Origin: Entrophospora sp. SA101 | Taxonomy: Eukaryota; Glomeromycota; Glomeromycetes; Entrophosporales; Entrophosporaceae | Length of the DNA stretch: 22,358 bases | Reading direction: 5' to 3' | NCBI GenBank assembly: GCA_958430865.1 | Contig: CAUDNR010000471.1 | Location: 1,857-24,214, forward strand | Shown here: piece by piece, positions 1-10,700 of the stretch | Layout of the letters: every line of letters starts with the position of its first letter | Position numbering within the stretch: position 1 is the stretch's first letter | Notes under the pieces: generated by a model | Told to the model about the DNA's origin: nothing | Databases searched by the model: none | Seen by the model: only the letters and a program-made list of their open reading frames with translations | Program-made: the position numbers and the translations under genes

Positions 1-904
1 CTTTTGTGGTGCGAAGCATCTTTAAGTTTTTTCGTGACAACTATAAGGAAGTTAATCACGAATTATCCTGTTTCCTTTTCAAAAAAAACCTTGTTCGGTT
101 TTTTTTAACAACGACCAATTCCTGTTTTTATAATTCACGTAACGTCATAAATAAAAATTTTCTTCATCAAATAAATAACAACACGGTTGACTAATTTTGA
201 TGCTCGGAAGAATATATATATAAGTGATTGAGTCGTGTGATTTTATAATAATTGTGACATCAAAGATTTAATTGCTATGATGGCATGATTTCATGGTTTG
301 AATGTCCTATTATATGATTAAAATTTAATAAAATAGACTATTGTCTTGACCCAAGTGATGTGATTTTTTTGCTCTTTGCGATGAAGAAGACGCAATCCAA
401 TCCCAACTTAACTTTAATGTTAACGTGATGTTAAATCTTTGATCTCGCGTAGCACGGCAAAAGCTCACGTTGCCTTTTTACACTAATATGAGACAGCGGC
501 ATGGAAAATTTCCCATTTATTTATGTTAAGCAAGGAAATATCAACCACAACACATAATATCAACAATCATAGTGCCTTTTAGTCTTTTACACTAATTAAA
601 GATGTTCCCCAAAAGCCTGGTACTTTGATTATTTTGTTTCTTGATCATCTTGTGTGATGTTAATATATACATAAAAACAGAAGATTTGGTGATCACATAT
701 TATTAATCGTAATTTTACCTCAGAGACGCATATATAAGTGATTTAATCGTAAAATTCAATATATTTATTAATTTGCAAAAGCTTTTAATGTGCCAGTTAG
801 ACTAAGAAACATATTCACATCTGTTCATACAAAATAAATTTCTGCATATTATTAATATTTTATAATTATTCCCAGAATAAGATAAATACATAAATTTAAT
901 TATT
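1..904. other. Gene-free A/T-rich stretch
   Basis: I see no convincing coding sequence on either strand. A 13-bp perfect inverted repeat (ATCAAAGATTTAA at 259-271 and its complement at 431-443) frames about 160 bp and could mark a small degraded element, but no target-site duplication is obvious. A similar sequence (TATATAAGTGATT) recurs near 215 and 731. The 62-residue open frame at 6-194 is low-complexity and unsupported. Confidence 0.5.
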
Positions 905-2117
905 TCACTCTTTTTTACGCCATTTACGAGCATGATTATCTTCGTAGTGTTTCATGAAAGTGTAATCATTTGAGAAAGTTGCACCGCATTTAGGACAGTT
1001 AATTGTTTCATCACTTTCTGATGATGATGATTCCGAGGATTTCTAATCATGAAATACATGAACTTATAACAAAAATAACAAAAATTAATAAATTACAACA
1101 TAGAAAGTAATAAAACTTACCTGTGAAATTGCATCATCAATTTTCTCTACTTCAAGTGTGAATCCTGGCAAAACATTGCCACCATTTACATTATTCCAGC
1201 CATGTGAAGTTCGATAAACAACCCTATTAGCCCTCCGTCTGTAAATATATATCTGCTTATTTTGTGGGTCCACTAACCAACCAAGCTCAACTGACGAGCC
1301 CGTTGCAAAGTAAACTTCCCTGAATTTTTGATCTAAATCATTGAATTCTTGGTATCCTTCTTGAGTAACTGCGACCTCTACAACGCAGGTAGGCGTAAAT
1401 GGCTGACCCATGAAGGTCCATTGTTGTTGATGATTAAGTGAACGGTAAATATTCTTTGGGATAAATGCAACATCAGGTGTACGAATTGCCCGTTGACCAG
1501 AAATTTTGAAATCAAATCCACCCTGAGATGTAGTGATAATTCCATTTTGACGAGTCTGCACATTCCAATTGCTAAGTTGTCTAGAAATTTCACAAACTAC
1601 AGCTTCCTTACTTATCGGATTTTGGGGCATTGGAAGGATTTTTCCTTTATTGAACTCAAATAGATCCACAGGGGTCTCGTTGATCTCCAAGGTATGTGTC
1701 TTTAATTGTTCATTAATGAATTCGAATTCTTCAAACGTGTAGGTACGGTTTAAGTCTAAGTGGTCAAGATCTATTTTGTGGCCGTTGGCTTTAAGCATGT
1801 TAATTTTAAAAGATTTTATATTACACAAGCACAATGATTGGCCATAATATACGTACCATCAAGTATTCCAAGGCCTTTCAGAATCCAGATAATACCCTCG
1901 AATTCGAGATAACCGAGGTAAGCGATTAAGGCAATCAATAAATAAACGCAGGCAATAAAAAAGAACTAAAAGAAGTTTAAGTTATTTGCGTAATCTGAGA
2001 AAGTAATTCAACCTAACAGATATTGCATACCACAACTCCAGCAGTAATAATTACAAAAAAGATTATTGGAAGACCGATAAAGGTGGCTATTATAATGAAA
2101 CAATAAATGTAAGGCAT
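905..2117 (-). CDS. Membrane-hairpin / Uma2-type nuclease / C2H2 zinc-finger protein
   Basis: Model: complement(join(905..1042,1121..1788,1857..1965,2031..2117)), 333 residues; all introns are GT-AG and 65-78 bp. An in-frame TAA lies just upstream of the ATG at 2117. Residues 3-50 are almost entirely hydrophobic (for example FIIIATFIGLPIIFFVIITA, then FFFIACVYLLIALIAYLG) and look like two membrane passes or a hairpin. Residues about 75-275 match the Uma2 (DUF820) PD-(D/E)XK nuclease family: TPDVAFIPK (D171), VVEVAVT (E203), DQKF (K220) and LGWLVDP (D239). The expected acidic and lysine positions are intact. A Ser/Glu-rich linker (SSESSSSESDE) leads to a classical C2H2 finger, C304-x2-C307-x12-H320-x4-H325, and a basic tail. 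Uma2 domains are known as putative restriction-type nucleases in bacteria and are reported in numbers in glomeromycotan genomes. Substrate and location are unknown. The C-terminal exon and nuclease domain are firm; the two N-terminal exons are inferred from splice sites and a continuous frame. A shorter start at 1798 or 1834 is the alternative. Confidence 0.82.
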
Positions 2118-2404
2118 TAAGATCGAACTTTAGTAGTGGCAGCATTTTTTAGATATTATATATATATAAAAATAACCGGATCAATCATGTAAAATTACAC
2201 AATGATCATTGATATGTTGATTAATGTATTTATTAGCATAGATGTAATAAAATTGATTAACTAGTTTATGTTAAAAAAAATCAAAAAAAAATTAATAATT
2301 AAATGATAATTTAGCAAAAAAAGAATAATATTTGTGTCTGTTTGTTTCTTTAGTGCATAAACTGTAATAATTAAATAATTAAACACATTTTATTTATCAT
2401 TATT
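2118..2404. other. A/T-rich intergenic stretch, nothing recognised
   Basis: This lies upstream of the Uma2-type gene and probably holds its promoter. Only A/T tracts such as TATATATATA near 2156-2167 are visible. Confidence 0.4.
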
Positions 2405-2749
2405 AAAAAATTATAATCTAGTATATCTAACGGATACACTGTGAACCAACATACCGACATACAAGGATGTGTTTTGCATGTTCTACATAGGTCACCGTAT
2501 TCTAAAGATGACAATTAGGTTATTATTAATATTTGTTATTATTATTTGTTACCATCATCATCATTATTATTGCTACTAATTAGATTTTCGAGGAACACTT
2601 TTGACACACTATGGGTTTCTTCATAAATTAGTCCAGAGATACATTTCACACCTCCCTATATGCAAGTCTCCTGAAATCCGGCTTAGTAATTCCTTGATAT
2701 TGCCTTGAAATGTCTTATGATGATGCTTCGTTCCTCCTCTTCCGACACC
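2405..2749 (-). pseudogene. Decayed histone H4 copy
   Basis: Read on the minus strand from 2749, three frames together follow histone H4 from its Lys/Gly-rich tail into the histone fold: GVGRGGTKHHHKTFQGNI, then QGITKPDFRRLAY, then [20 protein letters not shown] and FLENLI. The frame changes need two one-base deletions, near 2693 (Ile-Gln of the DNIQGITK block) and near 2648 (second Arg of the LARRGG block). After a segment of about 75 bp that begins GTAGCA and ends CTTTAG (2502-2576), and so resembles an old intron, the next H4 block is still visible as VTYVEHAK from 2495. The sequence then decays without the usual C-terminus. No ATG precedes the copy; the H4 frame meets TAA just upstream of 2749. 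Several conserved Arg codons have become His or Cys (KRHRK to KHHHK, GGVKR to GGVKC, EETR to EETH), which are CG to CA/TG changes. The retained intron argues for a DNA duplication rather than a retrocopy. Not functional as H4. Confidence 0.78.
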
Positions 2750-2829
2750 AATTTATATTATTATAATTGTTCTGTTGTAAAAAATAAATAATTGACAAAA
2801 CAGAAGAGTTTGTTAAATACTTACATTGT

Positions 2830-3190
2830 CATTTACAGTATCATTACTAAATAAATAATTATTGTTATTGGTATTGGTATTATCAGTATTATCAATTTCA
2901 CCATAAATATCACTACGAGATAAATAATTTACATTGTTATTGTTATTGTTACTATCAATATTATCAATTCCATCATAAATGTCACTATAATTATCATTAT
3001 TAACACTTGATGTTTCTCTTTTTCTGCATTATAGTATCTATTAAAAATATCATATATGTTTTTTAAAGAATGTTCTAGTGAATATATTGTCTCTTTTTCT
3101 GTTCCTAAAATTTCATACATCTTTTCAGACGTCAAATTGTGAATTGTTCCAAATTCCACCTTGTCATATCTTTTTCTATGGTTATTTCAC
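2830..3190 (-). other. Unidentified Asn-rich coding-like sequence, frame broken
   Basis: On the minus strand a coding-like stretch begins near 3190 and reads through TSEKMYEILGTEKETIY and SLKNIYDIFNRYY. After a one-base shift near 3025 it continues as an Asp/Asn-rich repeat (YSDIYDGIDNIDSNNNNNN, then SRSDIYGEIDNTDNTNTN). The run ends at a good donor, GAC AAT|GTAAGT, about 2829, and an acceptor (CAACAG, about 2786) lies shortly before the H4 remnant. There is no ATG at the head of the long frame; its first codon at 3159 is GTG. The frame break could be a small intron (GTATGA ... ATGCAG) or a mutation. I do not recognise the protein. Confidence 0.3.
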
Positions 3191-3805
3191 TCCCCCCCAA
3201 AAAAAAAAAAATAATCATAAGCCCTTTTCCTCAGCCCAATTCCAAATAACTTACCATTTAATGTTATTTTGTTTTTAATTGATGATGCAACATCCAAAAT
3301 GGTCGCAGTTGAATTATTATTCCAGTAGGGCATTTGACCAGATGGATGCAAGGTTAGGGGTAGAAGTAACTGGCTCTAAAAATATCAATTAATTGCAGAC
3401 CTTTCCCCGCTAAATAAGCCCTGCTTTTTAAGAGTGTTAACCAAAGAGAAAAAGAATTGAGCTTATTTCCACTCTTGGATTATATACATATGACATATTT
3501 TCACCTTTATCATAAACCAAGTAAATTGAGCTTCTTTTAAGATCAAGACGGATTTGAAGTTTTCTAGAAGGCAATTCAATATTTTCTTTAAGAACATGTT
3601 TACTGTTAATGTCATAAACCAAGGAATTCAAAATTAATTCTATCAAGAGAAAGTTGATACAAATATGAAAAATTTGACTAGGGAATTTTGATGTAGAAAG
3701 AATATGTACGTGTTTTGCGTTTTATTTATTTGCATTTGTGCGTGTAACATTGAGTAGCCCTAGCTAAATACTAACACATCTGAAAAAAAGAAATAGAAAT
3801 CTGTC
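3191..3805. other. Intergenic, one weak minus-strand ORF
   Basis: A 69-codon open frame on the minus strand (3437-3646) reads in part VYDINSKHVLKENIELPSRK and SIYLVYDKGENMSYVYNP. Its composition is better than random A/T sequence, but it has no proper ATG (it opens at ATA) and I cannot place it in a family. It may be an exon or a relic. The rest is poly-purine/pyrimidine tracts and the presumed promoter of the polymerase eta gene. Confidence 0.3.
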
Positions 3806-6752
3806 ATGTCGAAAAAACAAATCCTCCCTTCAGTTCTTAAAAAACGTGTAATAATCCATATTGATATGGATTGCTTTTACTGTCAAGTTGGTAAGTAAAA
3901 AAGAATTTTTTTATATTAATGATTTCATTAGTATTTAATGTTTTGTAAAATTTCATGATACATGTGAAAAGAGCAAGTAAGATTAGGCATTCCCTCAACT
4001 TTACCAGTAGCTGTGCGACAATGGAATGCTTTAATTGCAGGTTCATTGTTATTATTACTATTTATTATTAAGAGTTATGATTTATATATATATGTACATA
4101 ATTCGAAATTCAATCACTAATATAATATTATAATTAGTTAACTATGCTGCGCGTGAAGCAGGCATAAAAAAGGTATCCAATATTCAAGATGCACTTAAAA
4201 TATGTCCTGGTAAAAATTTATTAAATAATAATTAATTATCTTTTTTAATTAATCGTGCCTATAATATGCGTGATTTATTAACCCCCCTCCTTATAGGATT
4301 GAAACTTGTTCATGTTGCAACATATGCAAATGGTGATCCAGAGCCTAAATATTATCCAAATCCAAGTTACGGTACTCATAAAGCTTCATTAGATGTTTAT
4401 AGGAATGCAAGTTTAAGAATTTTTAAAATTTTTATGAGATATTGTAATATGGTACAACGTGCAAGTGTTGATGAGGCTTATCTGGATGTAACAAATATTG
4501 TTAATCAAAGAATCGTGGAAAGATATCCAAATCTTTTATTACCAGAAAATTTAGAAGATGGGGAACAAGTTCCACCTATTTTAGATTGGAATGGATTAGG
4601 AGTGTTGTATAGAAGCCAAATAAATAATGATATTGAAAATAATAATAACAATCCAATTGAATATTTGGATGAAATCTATAGTAATGGAAATAATGAAAAT
4701 ATTAATAATGATAACATTAATAATAGTAATAATAGTAATAATAATGAACAAAAGTCTGGTTTAGATCAATTTTCATATAATGATGAATCAAAAGGTTGGG
4801 ATGATATGCAACTTTATATTGCAGCAGAAATATCAAAAGAAGTTAGAGAAACTATTTTCAACGAATTGGGATACACATCTTCTGCAGGAATCGCGCATAA
4901 TATGACGTTAGCAAAGTTATGTTCAGCATTAAATAAACCAAATATGCAGGTAATGATTTATATGATATTGTAATGAATAAACGGCTATATAATATATTTT
5001 ATGCTTTCTCTTTAAATCATTATTTCATCTTATTTATATATTACATTTTTAAAAGACTGTTATACGATCTAGCCAAACATTGGGTTTTATGCGAAATTTG
5101 CCATTTCAAAAAATTCGTAAGCTTGGTGGTAAATTAGGAGCTGAAGTTGGTAATATTTTGGGGATAGAAACTGCAGGAGAATTATGGTTTGTGATTTAAT
5201 ACTAATGTAGTTTTTCTTAATATATAAAAAGTTAATATCTATTACTATTTAATTGATTGATTATAGGGGTTATTCAGTAAGCGAATTACAAGCAAAATTT
5301 GGGATGGCATATGGTATTTGGCTTTACAATATATGTAGAGGTGTTGACAGTGAAGAAGGTTACTATTATTCTTTAATTTCTTTTTATAACTAATAAATCT
5401 ATTTAAATTTATTTTTAAGAAAGTTTATTTGTATTTATATTATTAGTTGTTCAAAGAAATATCTCAAAATCAATGATGGCAGCCAAATCATTTAAACCAC
5501 CATTAAAAAGTTTATCCCAAGTTGTACACTGGTGTAATATTTTAAGCTCTGAATTATATAAAAGACTTTTAGATGATTATGAAATAAATAATAGATGGCC
5601 AAAGACTCTTACAGTAAAGTTAATTTCTTATTTCGTTAGTTGATTATTAATTATTGAACTTGATATTTTAATATTTTGTTTTCTGTTTTTTAGATACAAT
5701 ATAAGTGTATTAATGATTCAACATCGCATTCTAAATCTTGTACATTTCCTATTCGGTCAGAAGTTGATTCACCTGATTTAATTTCAAAAAGGTTATATGG
5801 TCTTCTTGGAAATTCAGATAATTTGTTTCCATGTTCAAGATTATCAGCTTCAGCTATAGGTCTAATTAAAGATCAACTTACTGGAACAATGGATATTACT
5901 AAATTTATAACAAAAAATTTGCCAAATAATAAAGATTCTTTTGGAAACAATAGCCATAATAATAATAATATTGTAACTGATATTGACGATGAAATGAAAT
6001 TAGAATCCTCACACACTCAAGGATCATCAATTAACCAAGAACCGCTAATTAATCAACAATTTTTAATCAATCAAGAATCACTATTTACTCAAAAATCTTT
6101 AGTCAATCAAGAACTATTAATTAATCAACCTTTTGTAATCAATTCCAGTGCTGCTACACTCAATGGATCTTCCGATTCCCAAATTATTTCTGAAAATGCC
6201 CAATCATCATTACCATCAACCAATAATATCAATGTAAGTATTAAAAGATTGAAATGTTCATGTAAAAAATATAAATTTATGCAAATCAGCATTTTATCAA
6301 GAATAGTTTTCCAGGAACTAATTATTCAACTAACAATAATGTTAAATGGTAGTAAAAAATCAAATATTTTAATATTATCAAGATCTAATTTATAAAAATT
6401 TTCAAAGTTAAGGGAATCTTCTACTCCAAATTTGAAAACTACAAGATTGCTCAATATGAAACCCGCCACTACCACAGGATTAAGATCATCATCATCTACA
6501 TCAAAATCAAAATTGAAGTCATCATTTAAAAAAAATTCTAGAATACCATCATCACCATCCAATAATACTATTCTTCAATTTTTCACCAAATTAGATCCAA
6601 ATTTATTTATCAGATGTGAAAAATGTTATCGACCAATATCCAATGATAAATTAGCTGAACATTTAGAGAATTGTAGTAATGAATCTAATAATAATTTAAG
6701 AAAAAGGAATAAGGATATTAGAAATTATTTTCAATTGGAAAATAAAAGTTAA
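3806..6752 (+). CDS. RAD30: DNA polymerase eta (Y-family translesion polymerase)
   Basis: Model: join(3806..3890,3972..4040,4138..4209,4297..4949,5056..5186,5267..5358,5447..5613,5694..6233,6290..6348,6413..6752), 735 residues, one frame throughout. The enzyme inserts bases opposite UV dimers and other lesions in the nucleus. Palm motif I is HIDMDCFYCQVE (D20, D22) and the second metal site is SVDEAYLD (D134, E135). The SAGIAHN...LAKL and NKPNMQ block, the thumb block FQKIRKLGGKLG, and a little-finger region after ISKSMMAAKSF follow. An Asn-rich insert lies at about residues 183-228. The tail carries PIP-like motifs (NNTILQFF at 673-680; NKDIRNYF near the end) and a ubiquitin-binding-type zinc finger, C691-x2-C694 ... 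H706-x3-C710. Odd points: NMTLAK has Met where relatives usually have Lys, and the finger ends in Cys rather than His. The small ninth exon is the least certain; an alternative is a donor at 6341 with an acceptor at 6407. Confidence 0.94.
4618..4755 (+). repeat. Asn-codon (AAT/AAC) low-complexity insert in polymerase eta
   Basis: The reading frame stays open through an Asn-rich tract (such as NNNNNP, NINNDNINNSNNSNNN). It lies between the catalytic VDEAYLD motif and the SAGIAHN motif, a part of the palm that varies in length among fungal polymerase eta proteins. It probably arose from trinucleotide slippage. Confidence 0.8.
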
Positions 6753-6765
6753 TGGTATACTTAAA

Positions 6766-6785
6766 ATATATATATATATATATAT
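6766..6785. repeat. (TA)n microsatellite
   Basis: An alternating AT tract lies about 15 bp after the polymerase eta stop codon, in its presumed 3' UTR. Confidence 0.85.
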
Positions 6786-6913
6786 TTATAATAAATTATT
6801 TTAATCTTGAAAAAAAAAAAGAGAATCTTTAAAATTTTAAACAAAAATAACTGAATTATGAAAAATGTGATCTAATTGACTAATTTTAATAAAGAAAATT
6901 CATAAAATTGTCA

Positions 6914-7640
6914 TTATTCTTTATATGTTGATGGATGTTCTATTGGTCTGGAGGGTATTCGTGTAAGTTCTTTCATTATAAGGACATCAAGAAAGCAAGT
7001 ACTGGTATACAGCTATATTTTTCTCTCAGTTTCGTGGAACCAGTAATCACAGTTTAATTTTTTCTTCCATGTTAATTCATTGGTACTTGAATGTTCTGGT
7101 AAACTATTTTCAGCATAATCTAAAATCACAGTAAAAGTATCAAGAGCAAGGTCTTGTATTAAACTAGCATAGCTCATAACATTGTCATGGGCTGAAACTT
7201 TACAATACTTTTGTGCTGTATAAGTAAATTTTTTATTTAATAAGATTTAAAAAAACATTTATTTATTTATATTCGATAATTGACTCGTCGCACTTTTAAC
7301 ACGTTTACAAAAGAAGAATCTTTTTCTACTCAAATATCTATTGGAAAAAAGCAAACCATTTTTTCCCTCTGAAAAATTGTTGGCTTATTGGGTTTTGACT
7401 GTAATATTAATTAGTATAATATTAATATTGATATTAGTATTAGTGTTGGTGTATTTTTATACGGATATCCAGATTTTGCAATCCAGCCAGATACAAACTC
7501 TAATTGCAAGTTTGTCTGCTTCTTGGTAGCTTAGATTTCCTTAGCTGGAACTGGAATAATAAATTCAGATAAGCAATTGTCTATTAAAGATATTTTTATA
7601 TTGATTAAATAATGGTCTGTAGACGATTTCCTTTTTAGAA
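6914..7640 (-). pseudogene. Unidentified broken gene
   Basis: A good acceptor (CTTATACAG, ending at 7216) opens a minus-strand frame from 7215 to TAA at 6914. It is interrupted once, by TAG at 7013-7015. The frame reads VSAHDNVMSYASLIQDLALD, ending NCDYWFHETERKI before the TAG, and then MKELTRIPSRPIEH after it; both sides look coding and share one frame. Upstream, pieces such as EFIIPVPAKEI (followed by TAA), TNLQLEFVSGWIAKSGYPYK and EIVYRPLFNQYKNIF lie in mixed frames between about 7640 and 7415. I do not recognise the family. It sits tail to tail between polymerase eta and Snu114. It is most likely a pseudogene, though unrecognised introns could hide some of the breaks. Confidence 0.4.
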
Positions 7641-7775
7641 ACAGTCAGTTAGTGAGTTTTGAAGGTTTTCGCAAATAAGAAAAAAATCAGCAAAATTTTC
7701 ATATTAAAATATCAAATGGAAAAAAAATTTTTATTCCAAAATTAGAATTTTTTTTTATGCTTTTATATTATAATG

Positions 7776-10700
7776 TTAAAGAAGAAAACCACCAAGTATA
7801 TCAGATTGTGCAAGTGCAAGAAGTAAGGGATCATCAAAAAACTGTAAATATTAAAATAATTTGCAATTAGCAACAAAAAAAAACAAGTGATTATTAAAAT
7901 TAATTGATAAAATTAAAATTATCAAACCTTGTTGGCAGAAACATCTTCGGATAAACCTTTACGTCGTCTAGTTTTAACCATAAAATCTCTTGCTAAATGT
8001 TGAGCAGGACTAGGTTCTAATGGTTTAAGTACAATTGATTTATCTAATGGATCTCCAGGAACAATCTAATTTAATAATAATAAAATGTTATTAATAATGT
8101 TGACATTATTATTTATTTCAAATGTCATTTATTAAAATTAATTCATACCTGCCAATGATCAAACATTTGTTGACAAAATGCTTGACCTTGTGTATGAGTT
8201 CTCATATCAGTTTCAAAACCATTAGCTTCTATTACTGGAATGTAGGCTTTAACAGTGTACAATGGTGAACCCGGTTTAGGAATATCTTGTGTTACATGTC
8301 CTCTAGAAGGATTTTATTTATTGAAATAATTGAACAAGTCAAAATTATGTAGGATTAAATGATTCGTTGATTGATTTATTAAATACCTTCTTCTTGCTAG
8401 GACTGTGTATACAGCCGATACACAATCTGCTGGCGCTTGTATCTCAACATAGTAAACGGGTTCCATTAATCTTGGTGTTGCCTAAATAAAGAATAGTTTA
8501 AATTAATTAATCATTAATTAATCAATAAATCTATTATTAATCAAATATTAAATACCGTCAAGAAAGAAGAATAACAGACACGTCTTGCAGTAGGAATGAT
8601 TTGGCCACCACCTCTATAAATAGGTTCTGGTGCAAGAACTGCATCCAATATTCTAAACTTTACGTTACGAATTGCTATTTATTGAAGAATTAGAACAAAG
8701 ATGAAAATATGAGGATGTGATATGCATTAGTAGAGCGAGGAGTGAACATATATAACTGATAATTGATTGACTAACGTTCATCACATAATGGCCCTTCACG
8801 AGTTCCCCATTGAAACCCTTGTCTTACTGAATCCCTGATACTTTTTAATAAATTTTTATCCACCTATATATTATATATATATAATATCAATTGATTAGTT
8901 AACTGTCCACATTAAAAAAAAATCAAATTATTAATTATTTATATATACCTCTGAAGGTAAAGTATCATCGACCAAAATATTGGGACCATTTTCATCAGGT
9001 CCAAAAGCCCATATAGAACGAGCAGCCAGTACATCCCATGAATATTTTTCTTCAAAATATTTTGCAATATCTTTGATTGGCCATTTTATACTAACTTTAC
9101 CAGACTCGATATCTTCTGCTATACCTTTCTCTAACGGCTCTGCTATCATTGTTAATTTGTTCCTGTAAACAAAAAGGTTCATATTATATCACATGTGTAA
9201 AATCAACAAATCAACAATTAATTTATTTACTTTTTATTTGGGGTTTCTGCAAAACATTTCAAAGCAGAGGTATCAACCACTGTTTCACAGAATCGAACCA
9301 CCGGATCAGAAACTTTAAGTTCGATTTCAGCATACATTCTACGAAGATCATGAAGGACACAATCCAGATATAATTCTCCTGTACCAAGTATTATATGTTC
9401 TCCAGATTCTTCAACCTATATATATTTAAAAAATTGGATGGAGAAAAAAATACAATAATAAGAAAACTAAGTATATAAATAAATATAAATATAAATATAA
9501 ATATAAATGGTTACTTTTGTGATTAGAATAGGATAACTTTTATTTATTTTTCTTAAACCATCCAACATTTTGGGTAGTTCTGAGGGATTGACAGGCTCAA
9601 CAGCCACTTTAAGTACAGCAGTAGTGATAAAAGACAATGGTCTAAAAATATATAAATCCTCATCGATATTCTTTTCAGTTATTGTTGCTGTCTTTACTAT
9701 TGAATTGTCAACACCACCCAATAGTACCCAACTTCCTGCTGGCATTCCACCAACTTCAATTCTATATCTAGATTCGAATATCCAGACATTAGTGACATCC
9801 TGTATGGTCATATCTTCCTCATCTTCTGTTGAGTAACCCTCACCAAGAACTCTTACAGATTGACCTTTTCTAATTGTACCACTCATGATACGACCGAATG
9901 CATCAAATGTTGAAGCATCGGCTGAATTATACAATTTGGTAATGTATATCATCAATGGACCACCCGAATCACAATTACGCATTGACTCTACCACCGTTGA
10001 ATCCATTGTTCCTGTGTAAATATGTTCAACCTAATTATTTTTTTCAAAGAAAAAAGTATTTATTATTATTATCAATAAAATTGTAATTATTATTATAATA
10101 AATAAAAAACATTAAAAATTAAATACTTTTTTGGCAGCGTTATCTTTTGGGGATGGAATGTGTTCAATTACCATATCCACAAAACCAATTGGAGGACCAA
10201 AAAATTGATCTAATATTATTCTAAGCAATGGTTTGACATCCAATTGAAAATGTGATGCTTTTAAGCAAATACCCAAAGATGCTAATGTACGTTTCAATGT
10301 ATTTTCATCTTCCCCAATAACCTAATGTAATATTTATGTAATGTATATAGGTATATGTGAATATATATGAATATAATAAACTAATAAGTTTATATAACAA
10401 ATAAAACCGTTACCTGAGCATATAATTTGAATAAAGGTTCTAAGATGAAATGAACAAAAGAGCGTTGACTATCTCTTTCAAGACTTTTTCTACTAAAAGA
10501 TTTTTTTATAGGATTATAATAAATATCACCCCATAAACGTTTTGCAAACTCGTCAGGGTCTATATCGCCTAATAAAATCAGTTATTAAATTAATCAATCA
10601 ATCAATCAATCATTATTATTGATATAATTATAATTGTAAAGTTATGCTTTTACCATAAGCATCGGAATAAAGTTTTGCAAAAGATCTTAAGGAAAAACAC

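Noticed and set aside
1085..1834. Single-exon reading of the Uma2-type ORF with start at 1834
   Set aside because: Its first and last residues are translated intron sequence. The spliced model keeps the frame and adds a perfect C2H2 finger and an upstream hydrophobic exon pair.
3837..4046. Minus-strand ORF of 69 codons
   Set aside because: Antisense to polymerase eta exons 1-2 and their intron.
5420..5446. Earlier acceptor for polymerase eta exon 7, adding SLFVFILLVV
   Set aside because: It stays in frame, but the inserted hydrophobic run has no place in the family; the later acceptor gives a normal spacing to SKSMMAAKSF.
6326..6562. 78-codon minus-strand Asp-rich ORF
   Set aside because: Antisense of the Ser/Lys-rich polymerase eta C-terminal exons.
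7341..7529. 62-codon plus-strand ORF with a hydrophobic run
   Set aside because: The hydrophobic run is translated ATT/TTA low-complexity sequence, and the other strand has better coding fragments.
9570..9836. Plus-strand ORF of 88 codons
   Set aside because: Antisense shadow of a Snu114 exon, which is certain on the minus strand.
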